Counted from the stretch's first letter, positions 28,036 through 37,628 are shown. The stretch is DNA of 64,000 nucleotides from Nocardia tenerifensis NBRC 101015 (GCF_000308715.1 NZ_BAGH01000177.1:1-64000), one strand, 5' to 3'. Notes: generated from the letters alone by a model not told the origin. Program-made: numbers and translations.

Positions 28036-28152
28036 CAAGCTGACATCGGTGGTGTGCCCGGTCACGGAGCGGGGTGGTAGGGACGTCCAATCGATCGCTG
28101 CACAGCTTCTCCCATAGACAACATCCTCGATTGCCGCGACCCGGGCATTGTT

Positions 28153-28206
28153 CGGCCGTCCAAACCGGCTGGCCGACAGCGCTTCCCGGTGCGCGTTCAT
28201 GCCGAT
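28153..28206 (+). repeat. dispersed element, family 1 (copy 4)
   Basis: 54 bp from CGGCCGTCC to CATGCCGAT. Aligns end to end with the copy at 20150, with similarity running about 20 bases further upstream. It overlaps the last codons of the reading frame of the PASTA lipoprotein. Confidence 0.65.
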
Positions 28207-28622
28207 GAGCGACTGCCCAAGCAGTGCCGGGGGACTGGGTAGTGAGATCGCGTGGGCTCTCGATGAGCGACAGCGTTCGACCGTTCGATAGCCTGCATCA
28301 TTCCCCGCAGATCGGGCCCTGACCGGGCCCACCGTCGGGCCCGATGGATGCCTCGCGGGTGCGCAGCGTGCATCGCGGTTCCGGAGGGGACCAGTGCGCC
28401 GCCTTTCGGGTGTACCTCGGTGACCACGCAGGAGACGTCGTTCGGGCCGCGTCCGACGCCGCCCTGCGTGATCACTCGAAAACCCGCGTGCTCCAACAAC
28501 TCTCGTGCCTCGACGGGACGGTCTCCGATGACGTCGGGGACCGTCGGAGCCGATTGCGGAGGGCCGCTGAAAATATCGTCCGAGCCGCAGCCCGCGGATG
28601 CCGCGACAGCCACGGCGAGCAC
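28197..28622 (-). CDS. PASTA-domain lipoprotein, probably degraded at the 3' end
   Basis: A 141-residue frame from GTG 28622, 21 bases after the stop of the flavoprotein gene. Residues 1-12 end in a lipobox ASAGC, but the signal lacks a basic start and is short, with a stop nine codons upstream. Residues 27-65 form one PASTA repeat (PTVPDVIGDRPVEARELLEHAGF). After about residue 90 the sequence becomes Arg/His-rich and unlike an envelope protein, and its end runs into a dispersed element. The conserved part is real; the whole gene may be damaged at both ends. Confidence 0.5.
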   Translation of the reverse strand: MLAVAVAASAGCGSDDIFSGPPQSAPTVPDVIGDRPVEARELLEHAGFRVITQGGVGRGPNDVSCVVTEVHPKGGALVPSGTAMHAAHPRGIHRARRWARSGPDLRGMMQAIERSNAVAHREPTRSHYPVPRHCLGSRSSA

Positions 28623-28643
28623 TGTGGGGCGGGGTTCTCGCGG

Positions 28644-29840
28644 TTACAGCGAGGCGAGCACGTCGTCCATGCTCGGCTGATCGGCGATCATCCCGCGCAG
28701 GCGCTCGAATTCCTCGCTCCGGCCCACGCAAGCCGCGCCGACCAGTCGGTCTCCCTTCCAGAAGAGGGCGGAGAAGTCCAGTTCGGCGGGTTCACCGCGC
28801 AAGGTGTGTCCCCGTTCGTCGAAGACATCGGCGGCGGCGGGCCACCCGCACACTGCCAACTGCACGCCGTACTGCTCCGACGTCGACGACGGAACGGGCG
28901 TGTACGGCGTCTCGATGCCGAGCAGATTGCGGGCGGCGGCGCTCGCCTGCTCCATCGCATTGCTGTAATGCTCGATCCGGTACCGCCCGCCGAGTAGCGG
29001 ATGCGACTGGGAGGTCACATCACCGGCCGCGAAGATCCCGGGCGCGGAGGTGCGGCACAGCTCGTCCACCACAATCCCGCCCTGCACCGCCAGTCCGGCG
29101 CGCACGGCGAGCTCGGTCTCCGGGACCATGCCGAGCGCGGCGACGGCCACCTCGGCAGACCAGCTGCGGCCGTCCTCGGCGGTGGCCACGACACCGTCGG
29201 CGGTTTCGGTGACCTCGCTCAACCGCACACCCAAGTGCAGATCGACGCCATTGGATCGGTGCAGTGTCGCGTACACGCCGCCGAGCCACGGCGGGGCGAT
29301 GCGGGCCAGTGGCACACCCGACATCTCCAGCACAGTCACCTCGCAGCCGAGTGACCGCGCGGTCGCCGCCACCTCCAGACCGATCAGCCCCGCGCCGATC
29401 ACCAGCAGTGACGGCTTGCCCGCCAGCTCCTCGCGCAACGCGAGCGCCTCGGCCTGCGTGCGCAGGGTGCGCGCGCCGTCCATACCGGGCACCCGCCGCG
29501 CCCGTCCGCCGGTGGCCAGCAGGAGGCGGTGGTAACGCAGCCGTGAGCCATCGTCCAGATCGAGCGTCCGGGTGCCGGGATCCAGTTCTCGCACACCGAT
29601 TCCGGTCCGCAGCTCGATGTGCCGCTCGGCCCAGCTCGACTCGGCCGCGACGGCAATGTGCTCGGGCTGCGCGAACCCGGCGAGCAGGCCCTTGGACAGC
29701 GGCGGCCGCCAGTAGGGCCGCTCGGGTTCGTCGCCGATGACGACGATCGGACCGTCGTGGCCCTCGGCGCGCAGGGTCTGCGCGGCGGTGGCTCCGGCCA
29801 AGCCGGCACCGACAATGACGATGGGTTCGGTGGAAGTCAT
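28644..29840 (-). CDS. NAD(P)/FAD ferredoxin-reductase-like oxidoreductase
   Basis: A 398-residue flavoprotein of the putidaredoxin/rhodocoxin reductase family. FAD site VIVGAGLAGATAAQTLRAEG at residues 7-26; RPPLSKGLL; NAD site LLVIGAGLIGLEVAATARSLG; second FAD site APGIFAAGDV; and a C-terminal reductase domain. It passes electrons from NAD(P)H to a ferredoxin, often for a P450 or dioxygenase, though neither partner is nearby. A -10 box TAGCGT (29852-29847) lies 6 bases before the ATG, suggesting leaderless mRNA. Divergent from a LysR gene. Confidence 0.92.
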   Translation of the reverse strand: MTSTEPIVIVGAGLAGATAAQTLRAEGHDGPIVVIGDEPERPYWRPPLSKGLLAGFAQPEHIAVAAESSWAERHIELRTGIGVRELDPGTRTLDLDDGSRLRYHRLLLATGGRARRVPGMDGARTLRTQAEALALREELAGKPSLLVIGAGLIGLEVAATARSLGCEVTVLEMSGVPLARIAPPWLGGVYATLHRSNGVDLHLGVRLSEVTETADGVVATAEDGRSWSAEVAVAALGMVPETELAVRAGLAVQGGIVVDELCRTSAPGIFAAGDVTSQSHPLLGGRYRIEHYSNAMEQASAAARNLLGIETPYTPVPSSTSEQYGVQLAVCGWPAAADVFDERGHTLRGEPAELDFSALFWKGDRLVGAACVGRSEEFERLRGMIADQPSMDDVLASL

Positions 29841-29935
29841 GATCGGACGCTAATCTCGGAGCGCTCATGTCTTCCAAGACCTATTGCGCCATAACATCAT
29901 TCTCCAAGAGGCATAAGACGAGAACGAGGGGTTCC

Positions 29936-30817
29936 ATGGACCTGTTGCAGCTGCGGTACTTCCAGACCGTTGCCCGCCGCGAGCACATCAGCCAGGCCGC
30001 CGAGGAACTGCTGGTCGCGCAGCCATCGGTGAGCCGGACCATCGCGCGGCTGGAGAAAGAGCTGGGCGTCCCGCTCTTCGACCGGGTGGGACGGCAGGTG
30101 CGGCTCAACGCCTTCGGCGCGGCCTTCCTGCGCCGGGTGGACCGGGCGCTCGGCGAACTCGACGACGCCCGCCGCGAACTGGCCGACAGCGCCGGACTGG
30201 ACCACGGGCGGGTGGCGGTCGCCGCGGAAACCCTGCTGACCATCAGCGGGCTGCTCGCGCGGTTCCGGGTACGGCATCCGGGCGTCGATATCCGGCTGTT
30301 CCAATCCAATGCCGAGGGTATGACCCGCCAGCTCGCCGACCGCGAGGTCGACCTCTGCTTCGCCTCACAACCCCTGATCGGCCCGGAACATCGGTCCATG
30401 ACCCTACGTCGCGAGGAGGTCGTGCTCGCCGTCCCGCTGGCGCATCCGCTGGCGGCGCGCGACCGGGTGGGGATCGCCGAATTGGCCGACGAGCCATGGG
30501 TGACCTGCCGTCCGGGGTATTGGCCGCGGGAACTGCTGGACCGCTTGTTCACCGCCGCCGAACTGCGTCCGAAGATTGTGTGCGAGGCCGACGAGCCCGG
30601 GGTGACCGGCGATCTGATCGGTGCCGGGCTCGGGATCGGGTTGGTGCCGAGCACATCCCGGCAGGTACTGCCGCGCACCTCTCCGGTGGCCTGGCTACAG
30701 GTGGACGCCCCGGGCTGTGAGCGGACGCTCAGTGTGGTGTGGCGAGACGACGCCTACCTGTCGGTGGCCGCGCAGCGGCTCCGCGATTTCGCCATGGTCA
30801 TGGCGGACGAGGCATGA
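29936..30817 (+). CDS. LysR-family transcriptional regulator
   Basis: A 293-residue regulator starting MDLLQLRYFQTVARREHISQ at 29936; the upstream extension to 29867 is not family-like. HTH: AEELLVAQPSVSRTIARLEKELG, LFDRVGRQVRLNAFG. The effector domain fills the rest. It is divergent from the ferredoxin-reductase-like gene (95 bases between starts). A TCCAAGA direct repeat (29873-29879 and 29903-29909) in this gap could be part of its binding region. The cyd operon follows on the same strand but has its own promoter. Confidence 0.92.
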   Translation: MDLLQLRYFQTVARREHISQAAEELLVAQPSVSRTIARLEKELGVPLFDRVGRQVRLNAFGAAFLRRVDRALGELDDARRELADSAGLDHGRVAVAAETLLTISGLLARFRVRHPGVDIRLFQSNAEGMTRQLADREVDLCFASQPLIGPEHRSMTLRREEVVLAVPLAHPLAARDRVGIAELADEPWVTCRPGYWPRELLDRLFTAAELRPKIVCEADEPGVTGDLIGAGLGIGLVPSTSRQVLPRTSPVAWLQVDAPGCERTLSVVWRDDAYLSVAAQRLRDFAMVMADEA

Positions 30818-30837
30818 TCTTATGGCTGAGTTGGTCG

Positions 30838-30866
30838 TTGATGTAATGGGTTGGGGCTCTTAGCGT
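30838..30866 (+). promoter_or_regulatory. cydA promoter (leaderless)
   Basis: -35 TTGATG (30838-30843), 17 bases, -10 TAGCGT (30861-30866); the ATG of cydA begins 8 bases after the -10, and no ribosome-binding site is visible. The predicted transcript begins at or beside the start codon. Confidence 0.75.
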
Positions 30867-30873
30867 CCCATTC

Positions 30874-32313
30874 ATGGATGTTCTAGATCTGGCTCGTGTG
30901 CAGTTCGCCGGGACGACCTCCGTCCACTGGCTGTTCGTGATCCTCACGCTCGGGCTGGTCCCCGTGGTGGCGGCCATGCACACCTGGGCGGTGTGCACCC
31001 GCGACCCCACGCGCCGGGTAGCCCTCGAGCGGAGCACTCGCTTCTGGGGCCAGCTCTACGTCATCAACTACGCGCTGGGCATAGTGACCGGCCTGGTCAT
31101 GGAGTTCCAATTCGGTCTGAATTGGAGCGGGCTCAGCAAGTTCGCCGGGAATGTCATCGGTGCGCCGCTCGCCCTGGAGACGCTGGTGGCCTTCTTCGCC
31201 GAGTCCACCTTCCTCGGTATGTGGATCTTCGGGTGGGGCCGGCTGCGGGCCCGCTGGCATGCCGCCCTGATCTGGCTGGTCGCGCTGACCGCGTACGCCT
31301 CGGCCTACTTCATCCTGGTATCCAACGGTTTCATGCAGCACCCCGTCGGATATGAGGTGCGCGACGGCGTGGCCTACCTGACCGATGTCGCCGCGGTGAT
31401 GACCAACCCGAACGCCCTGCTGGCGCTGGCGCACGTCGCTGTGGCGGCACTGCTGACCGGCGGGGTGTTCATCGCCGGGGTAAGCGCCTACCACATCGCC
31501 AAGCACACCGCCGATCACGCATTCTTCACTCGATCGCTGCGCTTGGGGGTGGGTATGGCCGCGCTCGCGTCCTTCCCCGTATTCCTGATCGGGGTGAAGC
31601 AGTACCCGCTGCTGCGGCGGACACAGCCGATGAAGTTCGCCGTACTGGACGGCGGTGACGAGGCGGCGGAGTTGCAGAAACAGCTTGTCGCGCAACACGG
31701 TCCGGGGAACTACACCCCGCCCAGCTGGATGAATATCGGCCAGTACGTCATGTTGTATCTCGGCGAGGTCGTGGCGATCGTCGCACTGATCGCCGCCCTG
31801 GTGGTATTCCGCGAGTGGCTGGTGCGGTTCCGTGTGGTCGCGATCCTGCTGGCCCTGGCCTATCCGATGGTGCTCGCCAAATTCGTGGGTTCGCTGCTGT
31901 ACGGGGAGCCTGGGCCGAACGAGGGGATCCTCTATGGCGCGATGTTCGTCATGGTCGTGGCCCTTCTGGTCTACGGCCCGCGGGTGGCGCGCTGGCGGCA
32001 GGGGGCCTGGCTGCTGGTCGCCATGATCCCGCTGCCGTTCATCGCATCCATCGGTGGCTGGGTGTTCCGCGAGACCGGGCGGCAGCCCTGGCTCATCTAT
32101 GGCGAGCTCACCGTCGACCAGGCCGTCTCGCATGTATCCGCCGCGAATCTGTGGGTGTCGTGCGTCGGGTTCATCGCCGTGTTCGTCGCGCTCGCCATCA
32201 CCAACTGGACGCTTATCGCGCGGTTTGCCCGTCGCGGTCCCGACGCCGTCCAACTGGGCGCGGTCGATCCGGTTCGCCCGCGTCCGGACGATGAACTCGT
32301 CGCCGTCCTCTGA
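30874..32313 (+). CDS. cydA: cytochrome bd oxidase subunit I
   Basis: A 479-residue membrane protein with about nine transmembrane helices. It carries haems b558, b595 and d and oxidises quinol while reducing oxygen with high affinity. Visible: HWLFVILTLG (haem-ligand His near residue 15), GLNWSGLSKFAGNVIGAPLALE with conserved acidic residues after it, FMQHPVGYE, and GRQPWLIYGELTVDQAVS. The quinol loop is of the short type found in actinobacteria. First gene of cydABDC. Confidence 0.96.
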   Translation: MDVLDLARVQFAGTTSVHWLFVILTLGLVPVVAAMHTWAVCTRDPTRRVALERSTRFWGQLYVINYALGIVTGLVMEFQFGLNWSGLSKFAGNVIGAPLALETLVAFFAESTFLGMWIFGWGRLRARWHAALIWLVALTAYASAYFILVSNGFMQHPVGYEVRDGVAYLTDVAAVMTNPNALLALAHVAVAALLTGGVFIAGVSAYHIAKHTADHAFFTRSLRLGVGMAALASFPVFLIGVKQYPLLRRTQPMKFAVLDGGDEAAELQKQLVAQHGPGNYTPPSWMNIGQYVMLYLGEVVAIVALIAALVVFREWLVRFRVVAILLALAYPMVLAKFVGSLLYGEPGPNEGILYGAMFVMVVALLVYGPRVARWRQGAWLLVAMIPLPFIASIGGWVFRETGRQPWLIYGELTVDQAVSHVSAANLWVSCVGFIAVFVALAITNWTLIARFARRGPDAVQLGAVDPVRPRPDDELVAVL

Positions 32314-32383
32314 AGACCGCACGGGACGCGATGCGCCCGTGCCCCTGTCGCCGACGCAAAGAATTCTCGAGGAGTTGTCTGTC

Positions 32384-33388
32384 GTGAGTGTGCAGATTGT
32401 GTGGCTGGTGCTGTTGGGGCTGATGCTCAGCGGCTACTTCGTGCTCGCCGGTTATGACTACGGCACTCAGATGCTGTATTCGCTGGTAGGACGAGACGCA
32501 TCCACCCGCCGGGTGACGCGCGGCGCGCTCGGTCCCTTCTTCTTCGGCAACGAAGTCTGGCTGGTCGCCTTCGTCGGGGTGCTGTTCGGGGCATTCCCGC
32601 TGCTGGAGGGCGAGCTGCTCGCCGGCCTGTATCCCCTGCTGATCCTGCTCCTGGCGGGACTGGTCGTCGGTAAGGCCGCCGTACAGCTGCGCGGGCGGAT
32701 GGAGAGCCCGTCGGCCGGTCGCCTCTTCGACCTCCTGATCGTGTTCGGGGGGCTGGTTCCGGCGATGGGCTGGGGTCTGGTGGTCGGCCTGCTGCTGCGC
32801 GGTGTTCCCCTGCGGGACGACGGCACATTCACACTCGGATGGTCGGAGGTGCTCGATCCGTTCGTCGTGTCGGCCGGACTGAGCAATGTGCTGCTGCTGG
32901 CCGCGCACGGGGCGACCTTTCTGTCCATGCGGGCGCGTGGTGAGGTGGCTCAGCGGGCCCGGAATCTGGCTCGCCCGCTACTGATTTCGGCGATCGTGGC
33001 CGTTCTGGCGACCGCGCTGCTCGGCGGGCGCACCGCGGTGACCAGGCCGGTGATCGCGCTGGCTCTGGCAGGAGTCCTGGTCGCCGCATTGCTGGGCGCG
33101 CTCGTCGCGGCGGCGCTGGGACCGCGGGGATCGGCGTTCGCGGCGACCTCGGTCGCCGCACTGCTGCCGGTTCCGCTGATTTTCGCGAGTCTGTACCCCT
33201 TCATCCTGGTTTCCCATGCGGACGGCGGCCCGGGGCTGACCGTGGCCGAGGCCGCAGCCGACTCCGGCACGCTGAGGATGCTGCTGCCGGTCGGGGCGGT
33301 GGTGATTCCGGTGGTCATCGCCTGCCAGGTGATGAGCTGGTGGCTGTTCCGCGGCCGCGTCGGCCACCAGACGCCCAGCTACTTCTAG
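32384..33388 (+). CDS. cydB: cytochrome bd oxidase subunit II
   Basis: A 334-residue membrane protein with about eight helices, partner of CydA. GTG at 32384 follows GAGGAG by 9 bases; the frame is open upstream but overlaps cydA and is not family-like. Motifs: GYFVLAGYDYGTQML near the N-terminus (equivalent of the GFDLG motif), RGALGPFFFGNEVWLV, and LGWSEVLDPFVVSAGLSNV. Second gene of the operon, 70 bases after cydA. Confidence 0.95.
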   Translation: MSVQIVWLVLLGLMLSGYFVLAGYDYGTQMLYSLVGRDASTRRVTRGALGPFFFGNEVWLVAFVGVLFGAFPLLEGELLAGLYPLLILLLAGLVVGKAAVQLRGRMESPSAGRLFDLLIVFGGLVPAMGWGLVVGLLLRGVPLRDDGTFTLGWSEVLDPFVVSAGLSNVLLLAAHGATFLSMRARGEVAQRARNLARPLLISAIVAVLATALLGGRTAVTRPVIALALAGVLVAALLGALVAAALGPRGSAFAATSVAALLPVPLIFASLYPFILVSHADGGPGLTVAEAAADSGTLRMLLPVGAVVIPVVIACQVMSWWLFRGRVGHQTPSYF

Positions 33389-33399
33389 GACGGTGCCCG

Positions 33400-35046
33400 G
33401 TGAAATCGACGGAAAGACGTCTACTGCGCGAGGCGCCCGCGATGCGGAGACACCTCGGCGTGACCGGGCTGGCGGCGCTCGCGACGGGGGTGGCGGTAAT
33501 CCTCCAGGCGGACCTGCTGGCCCGGGTCCTGACCGGCGGGTCGACCGCGGTGTTCCTCGCGCTGGGGGCCGTGGTTGTCGCCCGCGCCGCACTGGTGTGG
33601 GGGCAGATGATCCTTGCCCGCCGTGGCGCGACCGAGATCAAGACCGATCTGCGTGCTCGGCTGCTCGGTCACATCGCGCGATCGGGTCCGCTGCGGTTGG
33701 GTCGCGAACGACAGGGGGAGCTGACCACGCTGGTCACCCGGGGGCTGGACGCGCTGGATCCCTACTTCACCGGCTATCTGCCGAAATACGTTGCGACCGC
33801 GGTGATTCCGGTGCTGGTGCTGACCAGGCTGGCCTTCGCCGACTGGGTCTCGGCCGCGATCATCGCGGTGACGCTGCCACTGATCCCGATCTTCGGCGCG
33901 CTGGTCGGTCTGCACACCCGGCAACGCACGGAACAGCAGTGGGCGTTGATGTCTCGGCTCGGCGGCCACTTTCTCGATGTCGTGACCGGATTGCCGACGC
34001 TGCGGGCGTTCGGCCGCGCGCGACACCAAATCGGTGTGGTGCGGCGGATTTCCGACGCCCACCGGCGCGCCACCATGCGCACGCTGCGCGTGGCATTCCT
34101 GTCCTCGCTGGTGCTGGAGTGGGTGGCCACCCTGTCGGTGGCGCTGGTCGCGGTGCCGATCGGACTGCGGCTGATGGGGGGCGGGGTGGAGTTGGCGACC
34201 GCACTGCTGGTGCTGTTCCTCGCCCCGGAGGCGTACCTGCCGCTGCGTGCGCTGGGCACCGCTTTCCACGACAGCACCGAGGGGATAGCGGTGGCGGAGC
34301 GGGTATTCGCCGACCTCGACACTCCGGAAGCGGACCCGACGTCCGGCCGCGCCGTGCCGGACACACGACGCGTCGGCCTCGTGCTCGACCGCGTGATCGT
34401 GCGATACCCGAGCCGGGACCGGCCTGCGCTCGCGGGAGTCTCGCTGCGGGTGCGCCCCGGGGAACGTGTCGGCCTCGTCGGACCGAGCGGCGCGGGAAAG
34501 TCCACTCTGCTGTCGGTGCTGCTCGGCTTCACCCGTCCGGAGTCCGGAAAGGTGCTGGTGGGCGACGAAGACCTCGCCGAGCTGTCCATGGACGCGTGGC
34601 GCGAACGCATCGCGTGGATTCCCCAGCGTCCGCACCTGTTCGCCGCGTCTGTCGCGGACAATATTCGCCTGGGCCGACCCGCCGCCTCCCACACACAGGT
34701 GCGCGCCGCGGCGTATGCGGCGGCAGCCGACGAATTCATCACCGCACTGCCCGACGGGTACGACACCGTGCTCGGAGAACGGGGCGCAGGCCTGTCAGCC
34801 GGTCAGCGTCAGCGCATCGCGATCGCCCGCGCCTTCCTTCGCGACGCCCCGATCCTGCTGCTGGACGAGCCGACCGCGCACCTCGACCCGGAGAGCGAAT
34901 CGGCGGTTGTCGCCGCTTCCGCCCGGCTGATGGTCGGCCGCACGGCCCTGATCGTCGCGCACCGCCCAGCCCTGCTCGAGCATGTCGACCGCGTGATCAC
35001 GGTCGAGGACGGCCGCGTCCGCGCCGTGGCGAGGAGTGTCGCGTGA
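33400..35046 (+). CDS. cydD: CydD-type ABC exporter subunit
   Basis: A 548-residue half-transporter: six-helix membrane domain (about 1-310) and nucleotide-binding domain with Walker A GPSGAGKST, signature LSAGQRQR and Walker B LLLDEPTAHLD. With CydC it exports cysteine and glutathione-like thiols and is needed for cytochrome bd assembly. GTG at 33400, 11 bases after the cydB stop. The stop overlaps cydC (GTGA). Confidence 0.94.
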   Translation: MKSTERRLLREAPAMRRHLGVTGLAALATGVAVILQADLLARVLTGGSTAVFLALGAVVVARAALVWGQMILARRGATEIKTDLRARLLGHIARSGPLRLGRERQGELTTLVTRGLDALDPYFTGYLPKYVATAVIPVLVLTRLAFADWVSAAIIAVTLPLIPIFGALVGLHTRQRTEQQWALMSRLGGHFLDVVTGLPTLRAFGRARHQIGVVRRISDAHRRATMRTLRVAFLSSLVLEWVATLSVALVAVPIGLRLMGGGVELATALLVLFLAPEAYLPLRALGTAFHDSTEGIAVAERVFADLDTPEADPTSGRAVPDTRRVGLVLDRVIVRYPSRDRPALAGVSLRVRPGERVGLVGPSGAGKSTLLSVLLGFTRPESGKVLVGDEDLAELSMDAWRERIAWIPQRPHLFAASVADNIRLGRPAASHTQVRAAAYAAAADEFITALPDGYDTVLGERGAGLSAGQRQRIAIARAFLRDAPILLLDEPTAHLDPESESAVVAASARLMVGRTALIVAHRPALLEHVDRVITVEDGRVRAVARSVA

Positions 35047-36671
35047 CCACCCGTCTGCTGACCTCGCTGTTGCCGCACTGGCGACGACTGCTGCCCGCCG
35101 CGGCGACCGCGGTCGCCGCGGAACTGGCCGCGGTCGCACTGATGGCCACCGCCGCCTGGCTCATCGCGCGGGCCGCCGAGCAGCCGCCGATATCCGCTGT
35201 GACGGTGGCCATTGTGGCGGTGCGGGCGCTCGCGCTGGGGCGCGGCGTGCTCCGCTACGTCGACCGGCTGCTCGGCCACGATGGTGCGCTGGCGGCAGTG
35301 ACCGACCTTCGGGCGACGTTGTACCGGGCGCTGGAACCGCTTGCACCGAACGGTATTTCAGCGTTCCGCAGTGGTGACCTGCTCACCCGGCTGGTCGACG
35401 ATGTGGACGCGGTGCAGGACCTGCTGCTGCGCTGCCTGGTGCCGGCGACCGTAGCGGCCGGGGTGACGATCGCGGCGGCGGGTACCGCGGCGGTTTTGTC
35501 GCCGACGGCAGGGACAGTGCTGGTGACCGGGTTGCTCATCGCCGGCGTGGCCGTACCCGGGGCGGTGTTCGCGTCGACGGGACGCTCACCCGCCGAGAAG
35601 GATGTCCGGGGTGCGCTGGCCGCGCGGACCGCCGATCTGCTCGACGGTGCCGCGGATCTGGCCGCGTACAACGCGATCGGCTCGGCACTGGCCGCGGCGC
35701 GGGAACTCGATGCCGAGCTCGCGCGGCGAGAGCGGGCGAAGGCGTGGACGGCGGGACTGGCCGGCTCGGCGGTGTTGCTGATCCAGGGCGGAACCACGAT
35801 CGCCGTCGCCGCCCTGGCCCAGCGGGCCGGGCTGTCGTCGATCACCGTGACCGTGCTGGTCGTGCTCGCATTGACCGCATTCGAAGCGATCACGCCGCTG
35901 CCTGCCGCCGCGCACCGATATGCCGAGGTACGCATGTCCGCCCGTCGGCTTTCGGCGATCCTGAATGCCGCGCCGGCCGTGGTGGAGCCGTCTCGCACCG
36001 TCGTGGCGTCCGACCACACCGTCCGGATCCGGGGTCTGCGAGTACCCGGCCGTCTCGACGGCCCTGTCGACCTCCTCCTCGAGCCCGGGCGGCGGGTCGC
36101 GCTCGTCGGACCGAGCGGGTCTGGGAAGTCCACGGTGCTGGCGGTGCTGATGCGGTTCGTCGAGTATCAGGGCAGCGTCACCATCGGCGGGCGCGAGCTG
36201 AGATCGCTGCCCGGCGACGAGGTGCGCCGCCTCATCACCGGAGTGACCCAGGACGCGCATATCTTCCACACGAGTATCCGGGAGAACCTCGCCTTCGCCA
36301 AACCCGATGCGCCCCACGAGGAATTGCGTGCGGCAGCGCGACAGGCGCGACTGCTGGACTGGATCGAGTCACTGCCGAACGGGTGGGACACTCCCGTCGG
36401 CGCGGGCGGCGCGGCCATGTCGGGCGGTCAGCGGCAACGCCTGGTGCTGGCGCGCGCCCTGCTCGCCGATCCACCGGTGCTGGTACTGGACGAGCCAACG
36501 GAGGGCCTCGACCCGGACACCGCCGAGGAACTTCTAGCCGACGTCCTGGCCGTTACTCGACACCGCACCACGTTGCTGGTAACCCACAATGCGATGGCAC
36601 AGGCCGCCGTAGACGAGATCCATTCGACGGCGGGGACAAAGTCTATTTCCGTCATAACTCCGCTTCTATAA
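35043..36671 (+). CDS. cydC: CydC-type ABC exporter subunit
   Basis: A 542-residue half-transporter: VTTRLLTSLLPHWRRLLP, six helices, then a nucleotide-binding domain with GPSGSGKST, SGGQRQRLVLARAL and VLVLDEPTEGLD. GTG at 35043 overlaps the cydD stop by 4 bases, so the subunits are translated in step. Last gene of cydABDC. The C-terminal 20 residues after VTHNAMAQAAV are low in similarity to other family members and may be a local extension. Confidence 0.94.
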   Translation: MTTRLLTSLLPHWRRLLPAAATAVAAELAAVALMATAAWLIARAAEQPPISAVTVAIVAVRALALGRGVLRYVDRLLGHDGALAAVTDLRATLYRALEPLAPNGISAFRSGDLLTRLVDDVDAVQDLLLRCLVPATVAAGVTIAAAGTAAVLSPTAGTVLVTGLLIAGVAVPGAVFASTGRSPAEKDVRGALAARTADLLDGAADLAAYNAIGSALAAARELDAELARRERAKAWTAGLAGSAVLLIQGGTTIAVAALAQRAGLSSITVTVLVVLALTAFEAITPLPAAAHRYAEVRMSARRLSAILNAAPAVVEPSRTVVASDHTVRIRGLRVPGRLDGPVDLLLEPGRRVALVGPSGSGKSTVLAVLMRFVEYQGSVTIGGRELRSLPGDEVRRLITGVTQDAHIFHTSIRENLAFAKPDAPHEELRAAARQARLLDWIESLPNGWDTPVGAGGAAMSGGQRQRLVLARALLADPPVLVLDEPTEGLDPDTAEELLADVLAVTRHRTTLLVTHNAMAQAAVDEIHSTAGTKSISVITPLL

Positions 36672-36726
36672 CTCCATAGCAATATCGGTCTTAGATTCGA
36701 TACTTCGTGCGGCATAGCTTGAAGGG

Positions 36727-37239
36727 GTGAGAAATCAATACTCCGCGAATCCGATGAGAACAATCATGATGGCCGCTACCGGTGCGCTGCTGGTCGGCAG
36801 CGGGCTCAGCGCCTGCGGTGAGGATGCCGGCGCGGCGAGCATGCCGGATGATCGAATCGAGATTCTGGAACTCGCGGTCGAGAACGACCAGTTCGGGGCT
36901 CCAGACCTTGCTCCAGCAGGCGCGAGCGTCGGCGATGTGTCCGCCTACACAGGCTGGCTGACGAAGGACGGCCGTCGGGTCGGACAGGGTGGGGGGTCAT
37001 GCCAGAACGTCCGTGTCGACGGTGCCGAGATCACCAAGCAATGTGTGATCACGGTGCGGCTCGAGCAGGGATCCCTGACAATGCAGGCCCTCGGGCAATT
37101 GGATGAGAGTCCGCTCGACATGGCCATCACCGGCGGCACCAGCGATTACCGCGGGGCACAGGGCATCGTTCGATACTGGGATATCGCGAAACCGACCGAG
37201 CGCCTACGAGCCGAGATCACGCATCCGACGCGGGATTGA
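36727..37239 (+). CDS. exported lipoprotein, possibly dirigent/allene-oxide-cyclase-like barrel
   Basis: A 170-residue protein. GTG at 36727 follows GAAGGG; ATG 36754 is an alternative. The signal ends in a lipobox GLSACGED (Cys about residue 30). The mature part reads as a small beta barrel: FGAPDLAPAGASVGDVSAYTG, QNVRVDGAEITKQCVITVRL, MAITGGTSDYRGAQGIV, a pattern shared with allene oxide cyclase/dirigent-like proteins (GTxxYxGAxG). Function unknown; lies alone downstream of cydC. Confidence 0.75.
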   Translation: MRNQYSANPMRTIMMAATGALLVGSGLSACGEDAGAASMPDDRIEILELAVENDQFGAPDLAPAGASVGDVSAYTGWLTKDGRRVGQGGGSCQNVRVDGAEITKQCVITVRLEQGSLTMQALGQLDESPLDMAITGGTSDYRGAQGIVRYWDIAKPTERLRAEITHPTRD

Positions 37240-37628
37240 CCTCGCTGCCGGGTCGATTGTCGTGGGATCGCGAAAATTGCTTTGATACCAGGTGTTTTCA
37301 CGGCGGCGGAATTGTTTTCGCACGGCGGGGGAGAATGCCCCCTCGGGACATTTATGTGGCGTTCGTTATGAGGACTACCGAGCCGTCGAGGACCCGGCGG
37401 GCGCGGTGCGTCGCAGCGTAAGCGACCCCGGCTGCCGCGAGCCGGGATGCCGGGCTATAGTCGCTGGGTCGCGAAAAGCGATGTTCGGCGCGAGTTTTCC
37501 GCTGGCATCGTTCGTACATCGATACAGATGGTTCTGATCGTTGAGCGTCTCCGTGCCAGGCCGGGCATCCCGCCCGCTCCAGGCACCGACCGTCGCCGAC
37601 GCGTGTCGGCGCAACAGAGGAGCGCAGC
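37240..37628. other. intergenic region
   Basis: No gene is supported. A stretch around 37256-37280 (GGGATCGCGAAAATTGC) partly recurs at 37466-37485 (GGGTCGCGAAAAGCGA). CTATAG at 37456-37461 could be a -10 box for the downstream monooxygenase, about 170 bases away. Confidence 0.4.
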
